DNA from: Pinus tabuliformis
Taxonomy: Eukaryota > Streptophyta > Pinopsida > Pinales > Pinaceae
Length of the DNA stretch: 64,000 nt
Direction of reading: 5' to 3'
Assembly: GCA_031772625.1 (NCBI GenBank)
Contig: CM062816.1
Span: forward strand, 834,914,033-834,978,032
In this document: piece by piece, positions 21,981 through 31,708 of the stretch
How the letters are laid out: each line of letters opens with the position of its first letter
How positions within the stretch are numbered: position 1 is the stretch's first letter
The notes under the pieces: generated by a model
What the model was told of the DNA's origin: nothing
What the model saw: only the letters and a program-made list of their open reading frames with translations
Databases searched by the model: none
Program-made: the position numbers and the translations under genes

Positions 21981-23089
21981 TTGAGCCCTGAAACAACGTA
22001 CCCTAGCTGTTTTCCTACTCCTGTCAAGGTTTTGTTCCGTTCATCCCCTATTTCCATCAGTTCATCATCTACATCCCGTAGTACCCCTTCCACACCTTCA
22101 TCCACTGCACATCCTAACACTACTATTGTTTCTAGCGTCCCAGTTACTCCTGTTATCCCTGTTACTCCAGTTGTTCCACTTATCCCCGTTGTTCCACTTA
22201 TACCTGCCAATATGGCTAATAGATATGCACCCCTGCAATTACCTGCCAATGCTAGGGCTTTACCTCAAGAGTACCAATCTAAAATCACATATTTCGACAG
22301 CACCGGTCCTTTCACAACCATTCAGCATACCAAAAAGATGCAAGATTATTTTGAAAACTATGAAATAGATGATGATAGTGTAAGAATGAGAATTTTTGTT
22401 CAGAGCCTGACAGGTGATGTTAGAACTTGGTTCCGATCACTTGCCGCAAATTCCATAACCACCCCAGATGAGATCTATCAATCCTTTACCAACAGATGGG
22501 AGAAAAAGAAAGACCCCTTGCACGTACTGGCCGAATACGATACAATCAAAAGAGGCCCTCAAGAGACTGTTTTGGAGTACTGTGCAAGATTCAATATAAC
22601 GCAATACCACAGAACTTAAGACCTCCACCTGACCTTGCTTTGTATAAATTTCCGGATGGTTTTGATCCTGATATTGCATATCAGTTGAAAGAAAGAGCCC
22701 CTGCAACTCTCGAAGATGCGCAAAAGGTTGTTGTTACCGTAGAGGCTAACTTAATTGCCAAGAGAAACAGAGCGAGAATGGAAAGAAGAACCACCTTTAA
22801 AGAAGAACCCTCAGCCTTTGACCAGAAGCTTTATTCTATTATCGATGGCCTGCAAAGACTAGGAGAAAGAGTAGAAAATGTTGAGAGAAAAGAATCATGG
22901 GAGGGACAGCAGTCCAACACTATAAAAAACCCAAATTTCAGGAAGACACAGAACACAAATGCTGGTAGGCCTAACCAAGACCATGATATAAGACCCCCGT
23001 TTCAAGACAACTATGTTGAAGGTTCCACTTCAAGTGAACCTACAGATGACTCTCACATGAACTTAATGGATCTAAAGGGTGAGCATTAA
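21981..23089 (+). pseudogene. Tat2 gag, frameshifted
   Basis: Gag of Tat2. A Ser/Thr/Pro/Val-rich N-terminus with short repeats (VTPVIPVTPVVPLIPVVPLI) is followed by the capsid-like domain (FVQSLTGDVRTWFRSLAAN). A frameshift near 22590 moves the frame from 21981-22619 to the one ending at TAA 23087-23089, which carries DLALYKFPDGFDPDIAYQL and a basic tail. Pol lies in the same frame as the second half, separated by TAA 23087 and TAG 23207, so gag and pol were probably one long frame. No CCHC knuckle is seen. Confidence 0.85.
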
Positions 23090-23296
23090 ACTTTCCTGAC
23101 ACAAGAAGACCAAAACGAACATGATTGTAATCAATTTCAGACTAAATCTGGTGAGTCTTTTGATTTCAAACAAGGTTATGATACTGTTGTGTATGAAGTA
23201 CACAAATAGTATAAGCTCAGAACTAGGACCATTGACATCTCTGAGCCTAGCAAGACAAAGGAAGGCAAACAGCCCAACAAGGCTAAAAACAAAGCT

Positions 23297-26200
23297 GTGG
23301 TAACAAAACCAGCTGATATAACTGTCCCAAACCCACATCAAGTGACTGTAGAAGATATAACAGACACTCAACCTTCTGTTGAGCGGCCTCTGCCACCTCC
23401 CTCTTCAAAAGAAAATTCAAACAGCGTCCCACAAAGCACTCCTGAAAATGCAAAACCGCAAGCAGAAATTTCCCATAACACTGATGAGCGAGACCAGATT
23501 GCCGAGAATGCAAATGAAAAAGAAAAAATTGCCATTATCAACAGCAAAACTCCACTAGAAAAGCCCTTTAACTTAGAGGCAGAAATAGGAAAACTCAAGA
23601 TAGCCATCCCTTTATCTGAACTTGCAAAACACGATGTATATAGGCAACAAATTCAAAGGTCACTTCAAATCCTAGAAAATAAGGATGATGTAAATGTTTT
23701 AGACAACACCCCAGAACTGCTATCTGGCCCAGAAGTTAACGGAAAATCAACCCATGGACCTGTCCCACCCTTTTATGTCAGCTTGCACATACATGATAAA
23801 GTTTTACACAATGTTATGTTTGACTCAGGGGCATCACATAATCTTATGCCCAAAGCAGTTATGGAAAACCTGAATCTTGACGTTACAAGACCTTACAAAG
23901 ATCTGTACTCATTTGACTCAAGTCAAGTGAAATGTTTAGGCCTCATCAAAGATTTGTGTGTCTCCTTAGTCCAATATCCCAACAAGACCATCCTCATGGA
24001 TGTAGTGGTTGCTGACATTCCACCAAAGTATGGTATGCTCCTGTCAAGATCATGGGTAGCAAAGCTCCAAGGATCCCTTCAATTAGACCTTTTCTATGCT
24101 ACTATTTCAATCTTTGGGCAACCAAAGAGACTGTACAGAGAAATGCTCATGAAGTATGTAGTGAGTAGTGAAAGTAAGCCTGAAAATTTTCCCATTTACT
24201 CAATCCACTCTGATATGGATTCATTTATTTTGTTTAATGATAATACAAATGTTTCAATTGGTAATGAGTCCTTCACTCTAGAGCAACAAACACACATCAA
24301 CGAAGAGTCGGTCGCGCATACCCACGAAACTGTCACAACAGCTGATGCAACCAGCCTACCAAAAGAAGTTCCCCAAACAGAAATTTTAAATCTGCCCAAT
24401 CCTGAAACAGCTCAAACTCTTGATACTGACCATAAACAAGAAATCACATGGTACCTAGAGTTTGATGGCTCTGTTAACAAGTTAGGAGCAAGGGCAGGTG
24501 TTTGGATTCACAACACATATGACAACCATGCAGAAGGACATGCCTACAGACTGAACTTCAAATGCACAAATAAAATGGCAGAGTATGAGGCTCTCCTTTT
24601 AGGCCTTAAACTGCTAAAAACTCTAGGAGCTGTAAAAGTGTCTATCTTAGGTGACTCTGACCTAGTTATACAACAGATGAAAGGTAATTTAGTTGCCAAT
24701 GGTAATAGAATGAGAGCCTATAGGACTGCTGCTACTAACATACTCCAGACATTCACTGAATTCAAGCTTGACAAGATTTCCAGAAATCACAACATTCATG
24801 CACACAGCCTAGCCACCTTTGCTAGTACATGCAAGCTTCCTTTTGACCCAAACCATCACTTCACTACTAAAATAAAACACAGGGCCGCAGTCCCAAATAA
24901 CGTTAAAGACTGGCAAGTATTCGAAAATGATGCCCAGATTAATAATTTCCTCAGCCTAAAGCATGAGTTTTCGAGTATCGACATTGACATAGATGCCATG
25001 ACAGACCCAGAACAGCAAACAAATCAAAATCAGCAGGCTGTAACAATTGCAACAGCCAAACAAATCTTGAAACCAACTATTTTTGACAATGAAAACATAG
25101 AACAACTGAAACAAACACAAGTAGAAGAAATAGACAAAACAGAGGCAGAAATCATTGAGCTAAAAAACAATTTTTTTCCTAGTGGTCTAACCCCGCTAGA
25201 AGACATGTTTGATGCTAATGACGTTCCCAGAAAACCAAAATTGCAGCCCATAAACACTGAGATAGAAGAACACAACATCGGGACACCAGAGAATCCGAAA
25301 ATGATCAAACTTTCCAGAAATCTACCACCTGATCAAAAACCCAAGTACATTGATTTATTCAAAGAATTCCAAGATGTATTTGCTTGGAGCTATGAGGATT
25401 TAAAATCCTATGATACATCAGTGATTCAGCACACCATTCCTTTAAAACCAAACCAGAAACCCTTCAGGCAGAAACTTAGAAGAATTAACCCCATGCTTCT
25501 TCCCCCGATTGAGAAAGAAGTGAAGAGGATGTTTGAAGCAGGCATTATAGCACCCATCAGATTTTCCGAATGGGTATCCAATCTTGTCCCTACAAGAAAA
25601 AAGACAGGTGAAATCAGACTTTGTGTAGACCTTAGAAACTTAAACCAAGTCTCCTTAAAAGACCACTATCCTTTGCCCAAAATGGACCACATATTGCAGA
25701 GAGTAGTGGGATCATCTAGAATCTCTTTACTAGATGGTTTTTCAGGTTTCAACCAAATACTTGTTCACCCAGATGACCAAGACAAAACAGCTTTTACCAC
25801 ACCCTGGGGAACATTTAAGTATGTAAAGATGTCATTCGGACTTAAAAACGCTGGTGCTACCTTTCAACGTGCAATGGATATTGCTTTCGCCAAAGAAATA
25901 CATGACTTCCTAGTTGTCTACCTTGATGACTTAACCCCATTTTCCAAATCTGATGAAGAACACCTCAAGCATCTCAGGAAAATTTTCATGACATGTAGGA
26001 AATATGGCATTTCCTTGAACCCCAAGAAGTCTCTGTTTGGCCTTGAAGAAGGCAAATTACTTGGCCACATTATATCAAAGGATGGGATCAGAATTGATCC
26101 TGAGAGAATACAGGTCATCCTCCAAATTCCATACCCCAGAAACATAAAAGAGCTACAAGCATTCCTTGGGAAAATCAACTTTTTGAGAAGATTCATTCCA

Positions 26201-27949
26201 AATCTAGATGAATTAATAAGACTGTTAAGCAACATGTTAAAGAAGGACGCCAAGGTAAGATGGTCCCTGGAAGCCACGCAAGCATTTGAGAGTATCAAAT
26301 CCGCCTTAACCCAAACCCCTGTCCTAACTAGTCCACAATTTGACAAAGATTTTATCATATTTTCGTTTGCATCAGAGCATACAATAGTCGATGTCCTTCT
26401 GCAAAAGGATGAACAGGGAGCTGAAAAACCAATTGCTTTTTTCAGCAGAGCTTTAAGAGATGCCCCATTGAAATACCCAATCATGGAAAACCAAGCCTAT
26501 GCACTTGTCAAGGCCATCAAGGATTTCAGAGTGTACATTTTATATTCACACGTGATTGCCTATGTCCCACACGCTGTTGTAAAAGACATATTGACCCAAG
26601 ACGGACTAGAAGGCAAAATAGGTAAGTGGATTGCAAACATCCTTGAATATGACATAGAAATAAAACCAACCAAGTTGATAAAGGGACAAGGTTTAGCTAA
26701 ACTGATGTCCGAAACAAACTTTCAGGCCTTAGACATAAACCAGCTGGACAATGAACCGGAGCTGGCGACTCCACAGATCAGTGAAAGCTTTTTACAATCC
26801 CCATGGTACGCTGATATATGCTTTGTATTATCAAACCTGTGTGCTCCCCCAGGATTGTCCAGAACCAAGAAAAGATTTTTGAAAATGAAGGCTTTAAAGT
26901 TTTGTGTTATAGATGGTGCTTTATTTTGGAAAAATCATGAAGGTATATTGCTTAATTGGTTAACCATGAATGAAACTAACAATGTCATGAAAGAATTCCA
27001 TGCAGGTGATTGTGGAGGACATCTCTACTGGAAGTCCACTGCTGATAAGATTCTAAGGGTTGGTTTCTATTGGCCCACTCTTTTCGCAGATGTTAAAAAG
27101 TTTTCTATATCATGTCACAAATGCCAAATTTTTGAAGGCAAGAGAAAATTTTTGCCCCTGCCCCTTAAACCAATCTCCACCGAAAAACCTTTTCAACAAT
27201 GGGGTCTTGACTTCATTGGAGAAATCCATCCCTCTTCCTCAGGCCAGCACAAATGGATCATAACAACCACCGACTATTTCACTAAGTGGGTTGAAGCCAT
27301 TCCCTGTAGACAAGCCAATGACACCATCATTATCCAATTCCTTGAGTGCAATATCCTTTTCAGATTTGGCTGCCCTGAGAAAATCATCACTGACAATGCC
27401 GTTGCCTTTAAATCCAAAAAGATGATCAATTTTTGCCACAGATTTCATATTACCTTGGGCCACTCCACAGCTTATTGCCCTCAAGGTAATGGATTGGAAG
27501 AATCTTCAAACAAGAGCCTCATTAACATCATAAAGAAGGTTCTAGAAGAGAACAAGAAGAACTGGCACAAAAAGCTGGTAAATGCCCTATGGGCAGACAA
27601 ACTTTCAAGCAAAAGATCCATTGGGATGAGCCCTTATGAGCTAGTATATGGCATGGAGGCTAGATTGCAATCATCCCTGGGCATTCCTACTATCAAGCTG
27701 TTACAAGAGATTCAGGCTGAACCAAATGACATTCAAAGAAGGATTAATCAGACAATTCACCTTCAGAAAACCAGAGAACAAGTTTATGACAGAGCTCAAA
27801 TTTTGCAAGAAAAGCTCAAAAAGATGTTTGATAAGAGGGCTAAAGCTAAAGATTTCAGTATTGGTGACAAAGTTCTGAAGTGGGACTCAAGAAGAGAAGA
27901 CAAGGGCAAACATGCAAGTTTGATTTTCTATGGAAAGGTCCATTTGTAA
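23297..27949 (+). CDS. Tat2 pol polyprotein: protease, RNase H-like, RT, RNase H, integrase
   Basis: A 1550-residue frame. Order: aspartic protease (DSGA at 176-179); an RNase H-like domain with D390 (EFDGS), E429 (MAEYEAL), D453 (GDSDL) and the last site as HAHSLA instead of HADxLA; RT with YLDD at 875-878; Ty3-type RNase H whose first Asp is replaced (FSFAS); integrase with HHCC zinc site (1235-1273) and catalytic D1305, D1366, E1402. The frame ends early at VHL: a frameshift near 27910 separates it from FLWKGPF-type sequence and a short tail running to about 28062. The ATG is simply the first one after TAG 23207; the natural start lies upstream. Probably not active. Confidence 0.92.
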   Translation: MVTKPADITVPNPHQVTVEDITDTQPSVERPLPPPSSKENSNSVPQSTPENAKPQAEISHNTDERDQIAENANEKEKIAIINSKTPLEKPFNLEAEIGKLKIAIPLSELAKHDVYRQQIQRSLQILENKDDVNVLDNTPELLSGPEVNGKSTHGPVPPFYVSLHIHDKVLHNVMFDSGASHNLMPKAVMENLNLDVTRPYKDLYSFDSSQVKCLGLIKDLCVSLVQYPNKTILMDVVVADIPPKYGMLLSRSWVAKLQGSLQLDLFYATISIFGQPKRLYREMLMKYVVSSESKPENFPIYSIHSDMDSFILFNDNTNVSIGNESFTLEQQTHINEESVAHTHETVTTADATSLPKEVPQTEILNLPNPETAQTLDTDHKQEITWYLEFDGSVNKLGARAGVWIHNTYDNHAEGHAYRLNFKCTNKMAEYEALLLGLKLLKTLGAVKVSILGDSDLVIQQMKGNLVANGNRMRAYRTAATNILQTFTEFKLDKISRNHNIHAHSLATFASTCKLPFDPNHHFTTKIKHRAAVPNNVKDWQVFENDAQINNFLSLKHEFSSIDIDIDAMTDPEQQTNQNQQAVTIATAKQILKPTIFDNENIEQLKQTQVEEIDKTEAEIIELKNNFFPSGLTPLEDMFDANDVPRKPKLQPINTEIEEHNIGTPENPKMIKLSRNLPPDQKPKYIDLFKEFQDVFAWSYEDLKSYDTSVIQHTIPLKPNQKPFRQKLRRINPMLLPPIEKEVKRMFEAGIIAPIRFSEWVSNLVPTRKKTGEIRLCVDLRNLNQVSLKDHYPLPKMDHILQRVVGSSRISLLDGFSGFNQILVHPDDQDKTAFTTPWGTFKYVKMSFGLKNAGATFQRAMDIAFAKEIHDFLVVYLDDLTPFSKSDEEHLKHLRKIFMTCRKYGISLNPKKSLFGLEEGKLLGHIISKDGIRIDPERIQVILQIPYPRNIKELQAFLGKINFLRRFIPNLDELIRLLSNMLKKDAKVRWSLEATQAFESIKSALTQTPVLTSPQFDKDFIIFSFASEHTIVDVLLQKDEQGAEKPIAFFSRALRDAPLKYPIMENQAYALVKAIKDFRVYILYSHVIAYVPHAVVKDILTQDGLEGKIGKWIANILEYDIEIKPTKLIKGQGLAKLMSETNFQALDINQLDNEPELATPQISESFLQSPWYADICFVLSNLCAPPGLSRTKKRFLKMKALKFCVIDGALFWKNHEGILLNWLTMNETNNVMKEFHAGDCGGHLYWKSTADKILRVGFYWPTLFADVKKFSISCHKCQIFEGKRKFLPLPLKPISTEKPFQQWGLDFIGEIHPSSSGQHKWIITTTDYFTKWVEAIPCRQANDTIIIQFLECNILFRFGCPEKIITDNAVAFKSKKMINFCHRFHITLGHSTAYCPQGNGLEESSNKSLINIIKKVLEENKKNWHKKLVNALWADKLSSKRSIGMSPYELVYGMEARLQSSLGIPTIKLLQEIQAEPNDIQRRINQTIHLQKTREQVYDRAQILQEKLKKMFDKRAKAKDFSIGDKVLKWDSRREDKGKHASLIFYGKVHL

Positions 27950-28065
27950 TTTCCGTTGTTCAGGAAACAACACTTATTTTCTCAGATCTATGGAGGACAG
28001 CACTGTTGAAGAAGGCCCTGTGAATGGCAGGATGTTGAAACATTATCATGATCCTTGTTGTTGAA

Positions 28066-28555
28066 ACAATGCAAATTCTGTAAATATCTTTGTACAATAT
28101 TATTTGTAAATACCAGCACTCAGTTTTTATTTTGTATAAACCGATCGATTGTTTGAGGAATAACAGTAAATTCGGTGAGAACGCAGCCAATGCAAATTTT
28201 CCAGTCTCAACAGTATCAAAACAGAGCAAAATTTTCAGTTCATACCACCACCTTGCTCCAAGCAAAAGCAAGGCAAACACAGCAGTTTGATCCATGTCCC
28301 TAAACTGTTTTAAAATGCATGTTTCAGCAGCATTATACATAAGAGATCAAGCACGCAGAAGAAAGCAGGCGATGCTATACAATTCACAGTAACTCAGTTA
28401 GGGAGGAGGTTGTCTATAGTTCAAAGTTTTACGTTTTTTCAACAGCCAGAACAAAGAAGAATTTCCAAGTCCACGACAACAAACAGAAGATCAAGGCAGT
28501 CTGACCTGCTGTTCTTGACTTTTCACAAGGAAAAGCCATCCCCAAGTGGAGCCAC
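28066..28555 (+). mobile_element. Tat2 3' untranslated region
   Basis: Non-coding stretch between the pol end and the 3' LTR. No clear polypurine tract precedes the LTR start; the last bases are CCCAAGTGGAGCCAC. Nothing else recognised. Confidence 0.7.
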
Positions 28556-29970
28556 TGTTGGCCTCCTGTTGCAACAGGGTTTCATTTTTCATGATTGACA
28601 TTTTTACATGCCAAATATGTCATACTTGGCAAGCTGCAGTGTTCCATATTTCCAGAAGATACCATGAGAGTGTGCTAGTCCAAATGCCACTGCTGAGGTC
28701 CCATTTTGATGAGTTGTTCCAGTTTTGAAGAGCTTTCATTTAAGGGAGTTCCAAACAGTCTAATCTTGGTCTCCCTAGGTTTCAATTTCCTGTTGTAGAA
28801 TATAGAGAATGCATCTGTCCAAACAGTTTAATCTTGGTCGGATTTGTAGATAGGTAGAGAACCTAAGGGACCCAACTGTTTAATCTAGGCCCTGGCAGAA
28901 ATAAGTGTAGATTTAGATAGGAAACATTCAAAAGAAAAATTGTAATTCTGGGTCTGAAAGTCTAAGTGCACCCTAATCAGAAAAGAAGAAAAAATGTTAG
29001 GACAATAGGCTGGGTAGGTAGCTGTTTGGTGGCAGAATGATGGCTGATGATAAATTTTGTGTCTCACAATGTCTTATCTTTTCAGATCACAATTATTAGG
29101 CAGTTTTGTTTCAAAGGAGGTACTCAAGCTGCAATTCACTAACCTCCCCTTCTTCTCATTTCCCCCAAGTCACTTACTAACATCCCCCAAGAGGTCAAGA
29201 TCTGCTTGAGCCTCTCAGTTTCATCATTTCCATGACATTTGCCTTGGTGAGGATCTGCTTCACCCAAGGATTGCTCACTCATCTTTTGTGAGCCTTCTTT
29301 TCCCAACAAAGCCTAAGGTCTCATACCTTAGTGCCCTCTATACATCTCCATATTAACTACTAACTTTATTATATAACTCCCTATCAGTTTTTCCCTTCCC
29401 CTATTAAAATCATGTATATAAAACTCCCTTATGTAAATACTCCCTCCCGGGCATTATAGCCATAATTCTGCTGAGTCTGGGAAATCACAGTCCATCTGGG
29501 GCTGTCTTTAGCCCATCCGAGTCATTAAGGAGCTAGTCTGACATCTGGTCAGCTAGTAACCTCTCCCCTAGCCCAAAAACCCCTCAAAAACCTCAAAAAA
29601 CCCATATTCCACCCTTGTCCCTAAGTCCGAATGTAAATGTATCAACCCGTGCCTTTTTTAACACATAAAAACCCCATTCCCTAAGTTTAAACCCACCCGC
29701 GCAAATATTAAAGGAATATTCCTGCGCATATACCGCCCCTTATCCCTTCGTCATATCACACTCCCCGCCAGCCGTTGGATCGCCCGCCCCACAGATCAAC
29801 GGTGGGCGGGCCGTCCCATCCCCGACCTGCCCGACGTTTAGCGTCCGGGAGATGGGCGGTATTACCGTCGTACCTCCCGCCACGCGTCAAGCGTTGGGCT
29901 GTGGCGGAGCCCTCTCCCCCGAAACCACCGTTTTCCATAAGCAGTGCACCACAAAACCGCTTACCGCCCG

Positions 29971-30171
29971 TGACGTCACATCCCACGTCACCCCCTGCAC
30001 AATCGCCTCTTACGTCACCCCCCCTGTCCAGTCACCATGTCGAGTCACCTGCCTGCGTGGCCTCCTGCCACGTCACTGCCACGTATCCCTGCCACCGTAC
30101 CTGCCACGTCACCATCCATACATGATGATGTCATGTTGATGTCATCCCACCACGTCATCATGCTGACGTCA
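29971..30171 (+). promoter_or_regulatory. ACGT-core (bZIP-type) site cluster in LTR U3
   Basis: Within 200 bp there are two TGACGTCA palindromes (29971 and 30164), at least five more ACGTCA cores (for example 29985, 30012, 30070, 30106, 30152) and several TGTCAT variants. TGACGTCA/ACGTCA are known plant bZIP (TGA/CRE-type) binding sequences. The cluster lies about 700 bp upstream of the LTR TATA box. It is missing from the 5' LTR. Confidence 0.65.
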
Positions 30172-30876
30172 CCCGTCGTACAATGTCACATCATGCTGAT
30201 GTCATCAGCACTTTTTGGGCGCAAAGGCGCGAAAATCGCACTTCAGAGCCCCGGAATCCGATTCTGAGGCAGTTTTTGATGAGCGATTTGCACCTAGCGC
30301 AAATCGCAGGATTTTTAGGGCCGAAATGGAGAATCTTCAGGGAATCTTTCGTTACGCAGGCCCCAGGAAGCCCGAAAGGCCCAAAAATGATCCATTTTTT
30401 TCACAGAGCATACCGAAAGGAGCAGAAAACAATTTCAGAGGATACAGAGGCCGAACAGCGGCCATCAATGCGTGATTGGACCCGCAGCACATCAGAACAA
30501 CAGTCCAGATTTTGTCAAAGAGTATCAGAAGGAAGAAAAGACGCCAAAGAGTATCAGCAAAGATTTTTTAGGGGCTCGAAGCACCTGTATATTAATGAAG
30601 CCCCCAGAAAGTCAAATCAAGCATCATCAGCCCATCCTTACCCTCAAATCACCATTAAGGCATTCAAAGCACAGGACAGCAAAGAAGCAGAAACCCATGC
30701 ACATTTATTTCAAAAGACACTGCACCAAGGACTACATAAGTTATTCAGTTTTTGATATGACCGCCCCCAGCACAGCCCGAGTTATTGCATGCATTTATTT
30801 CTGGTAGAGTTAGGTCAGTTAATTATGACCTGATTAGGTCAAGATGTAATAAAGAACTTTGTAGATAGTTTTTCCC

Positions 30877-30884
30877 TATATATA
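30877..30884 (+). promoter_or_regulatory. Tat2 3' LTR TATA box
   Basis: TATATATA in the context CCTATATATACCACCC, same as in the 5' LTR. AATAAA lies about 30 bp upstream (near 30849). Confidence 0.65.
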
Positions 30885-31708
30885 CCACCCTCAACATTGT
30901 TTTAAGGGTTGGTCAATTGAGAATTTTCACTAGAGACCCGCACTGTATACCTGACTGTTTCTATAATCAAAGATTGCAGAAAGCTTGAAGACAAAACTGT
31001 TTGTTGTAAATGAATGTTTTGGAGACTGAAGATGGAATTATTGTGCTGCAGCCTGAAACAATAAGTGCATCTTACCTCTGTTTTATTGTTATCACTATCT
31101 AAATGGCAGAAAGAAAGAATAGCTTAGAATTAGTTTAAATACTCTCTATGCTCAATTTCTGTTGTTTCTTTATGTTTTCCTCTGAACGAATTGGTTATGA
31201 ATATGAATTCCTTCTGGCTCATGTTTACCCCGATTCACCTTTGTTTTCCAATTATCTAGGGATTCTTAACTGCCCCTGGGTAGCGCTTTGTTACTTCCCA
31301 CTGCTAAGTTGATTGAGAGATTCTTAACTGCCCCTCATCGCTTAGCATTTCTTTCCATCACTTAGACCTGAAACATTGTTTCCTGCGCAGCTGTCTTGCT
31401 CCATTTTCCCTCTGTTGTGACCAAGTGAAAGCACCAGCAGTCACACTCCTCGACTCCACGCCCAATGGTTCGAAACTTCCAGACTATGCCTTGCCTCTCT
31501 GTCTGAAAACATCAATTTTCCCACCAAAAACAAAACAAAAACCCTCTGAACTCGAGACCTAGCCTAAAATCCTTTTCAACAAAGCTAAATCTAAAAGAGA
31601 GAGCCCTCTCTGATTGCAGGTTGGCTAGAACCTGCAGTCCAAAGTTGGTTTGTGGTTACCTCGGCCGTATCCTTTTCCAAAGCTTTAAGGACAACCTGAG
31701 TGATAACA

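Larger units (their letters stand above)
8486..31708 (+). mobile_element. Tat2, complete Ty3 (Tat-like) retrotransposon
   Basis: Complete structure: split 5' LTR (8486-9830 plus 20144-21544), PBS 21548-21565, gag, pol with protease, an extra RNase H, RT, RNase H and integrase, then 3' LTR 28556-31708, flanked by AACAG on both sides. LTRs begin TGTTGG and end ATAACA. Total span is 23.2 kb, of which 10.3 kb is a nested pararetrovirus locus. LTR sequences are nearly identical over most of their length (8486-9830 aligns to 28556-29900 with no net indel), so the insertion is fairly young. Gag and the pol end carry breaks. Confidence 0.92.
28556..31708 (+). mobile_element. Tat2 3' LTR, intact (3153 bp)
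   Basis: Begins TGTTGG, ends ATAACA, followed by target duplication AACAG. It contains the 417 bp (29901-30317) that the 5' LTR has lost, a TATA box at 30877-30884 and a GC-rich U3 block. The frames at 29756-30807 are open by chance and I do not treat them as genes. Confidence 0.95.

Noticed and set aside
23297..27949. Intact, active Tat2 polymerase
   Set aside because: The long frame is open, but gag is frameshifted, the Ty3 RNase H lacks its first Asp and the C-terminus is frameshifted, so activity is unlikely.
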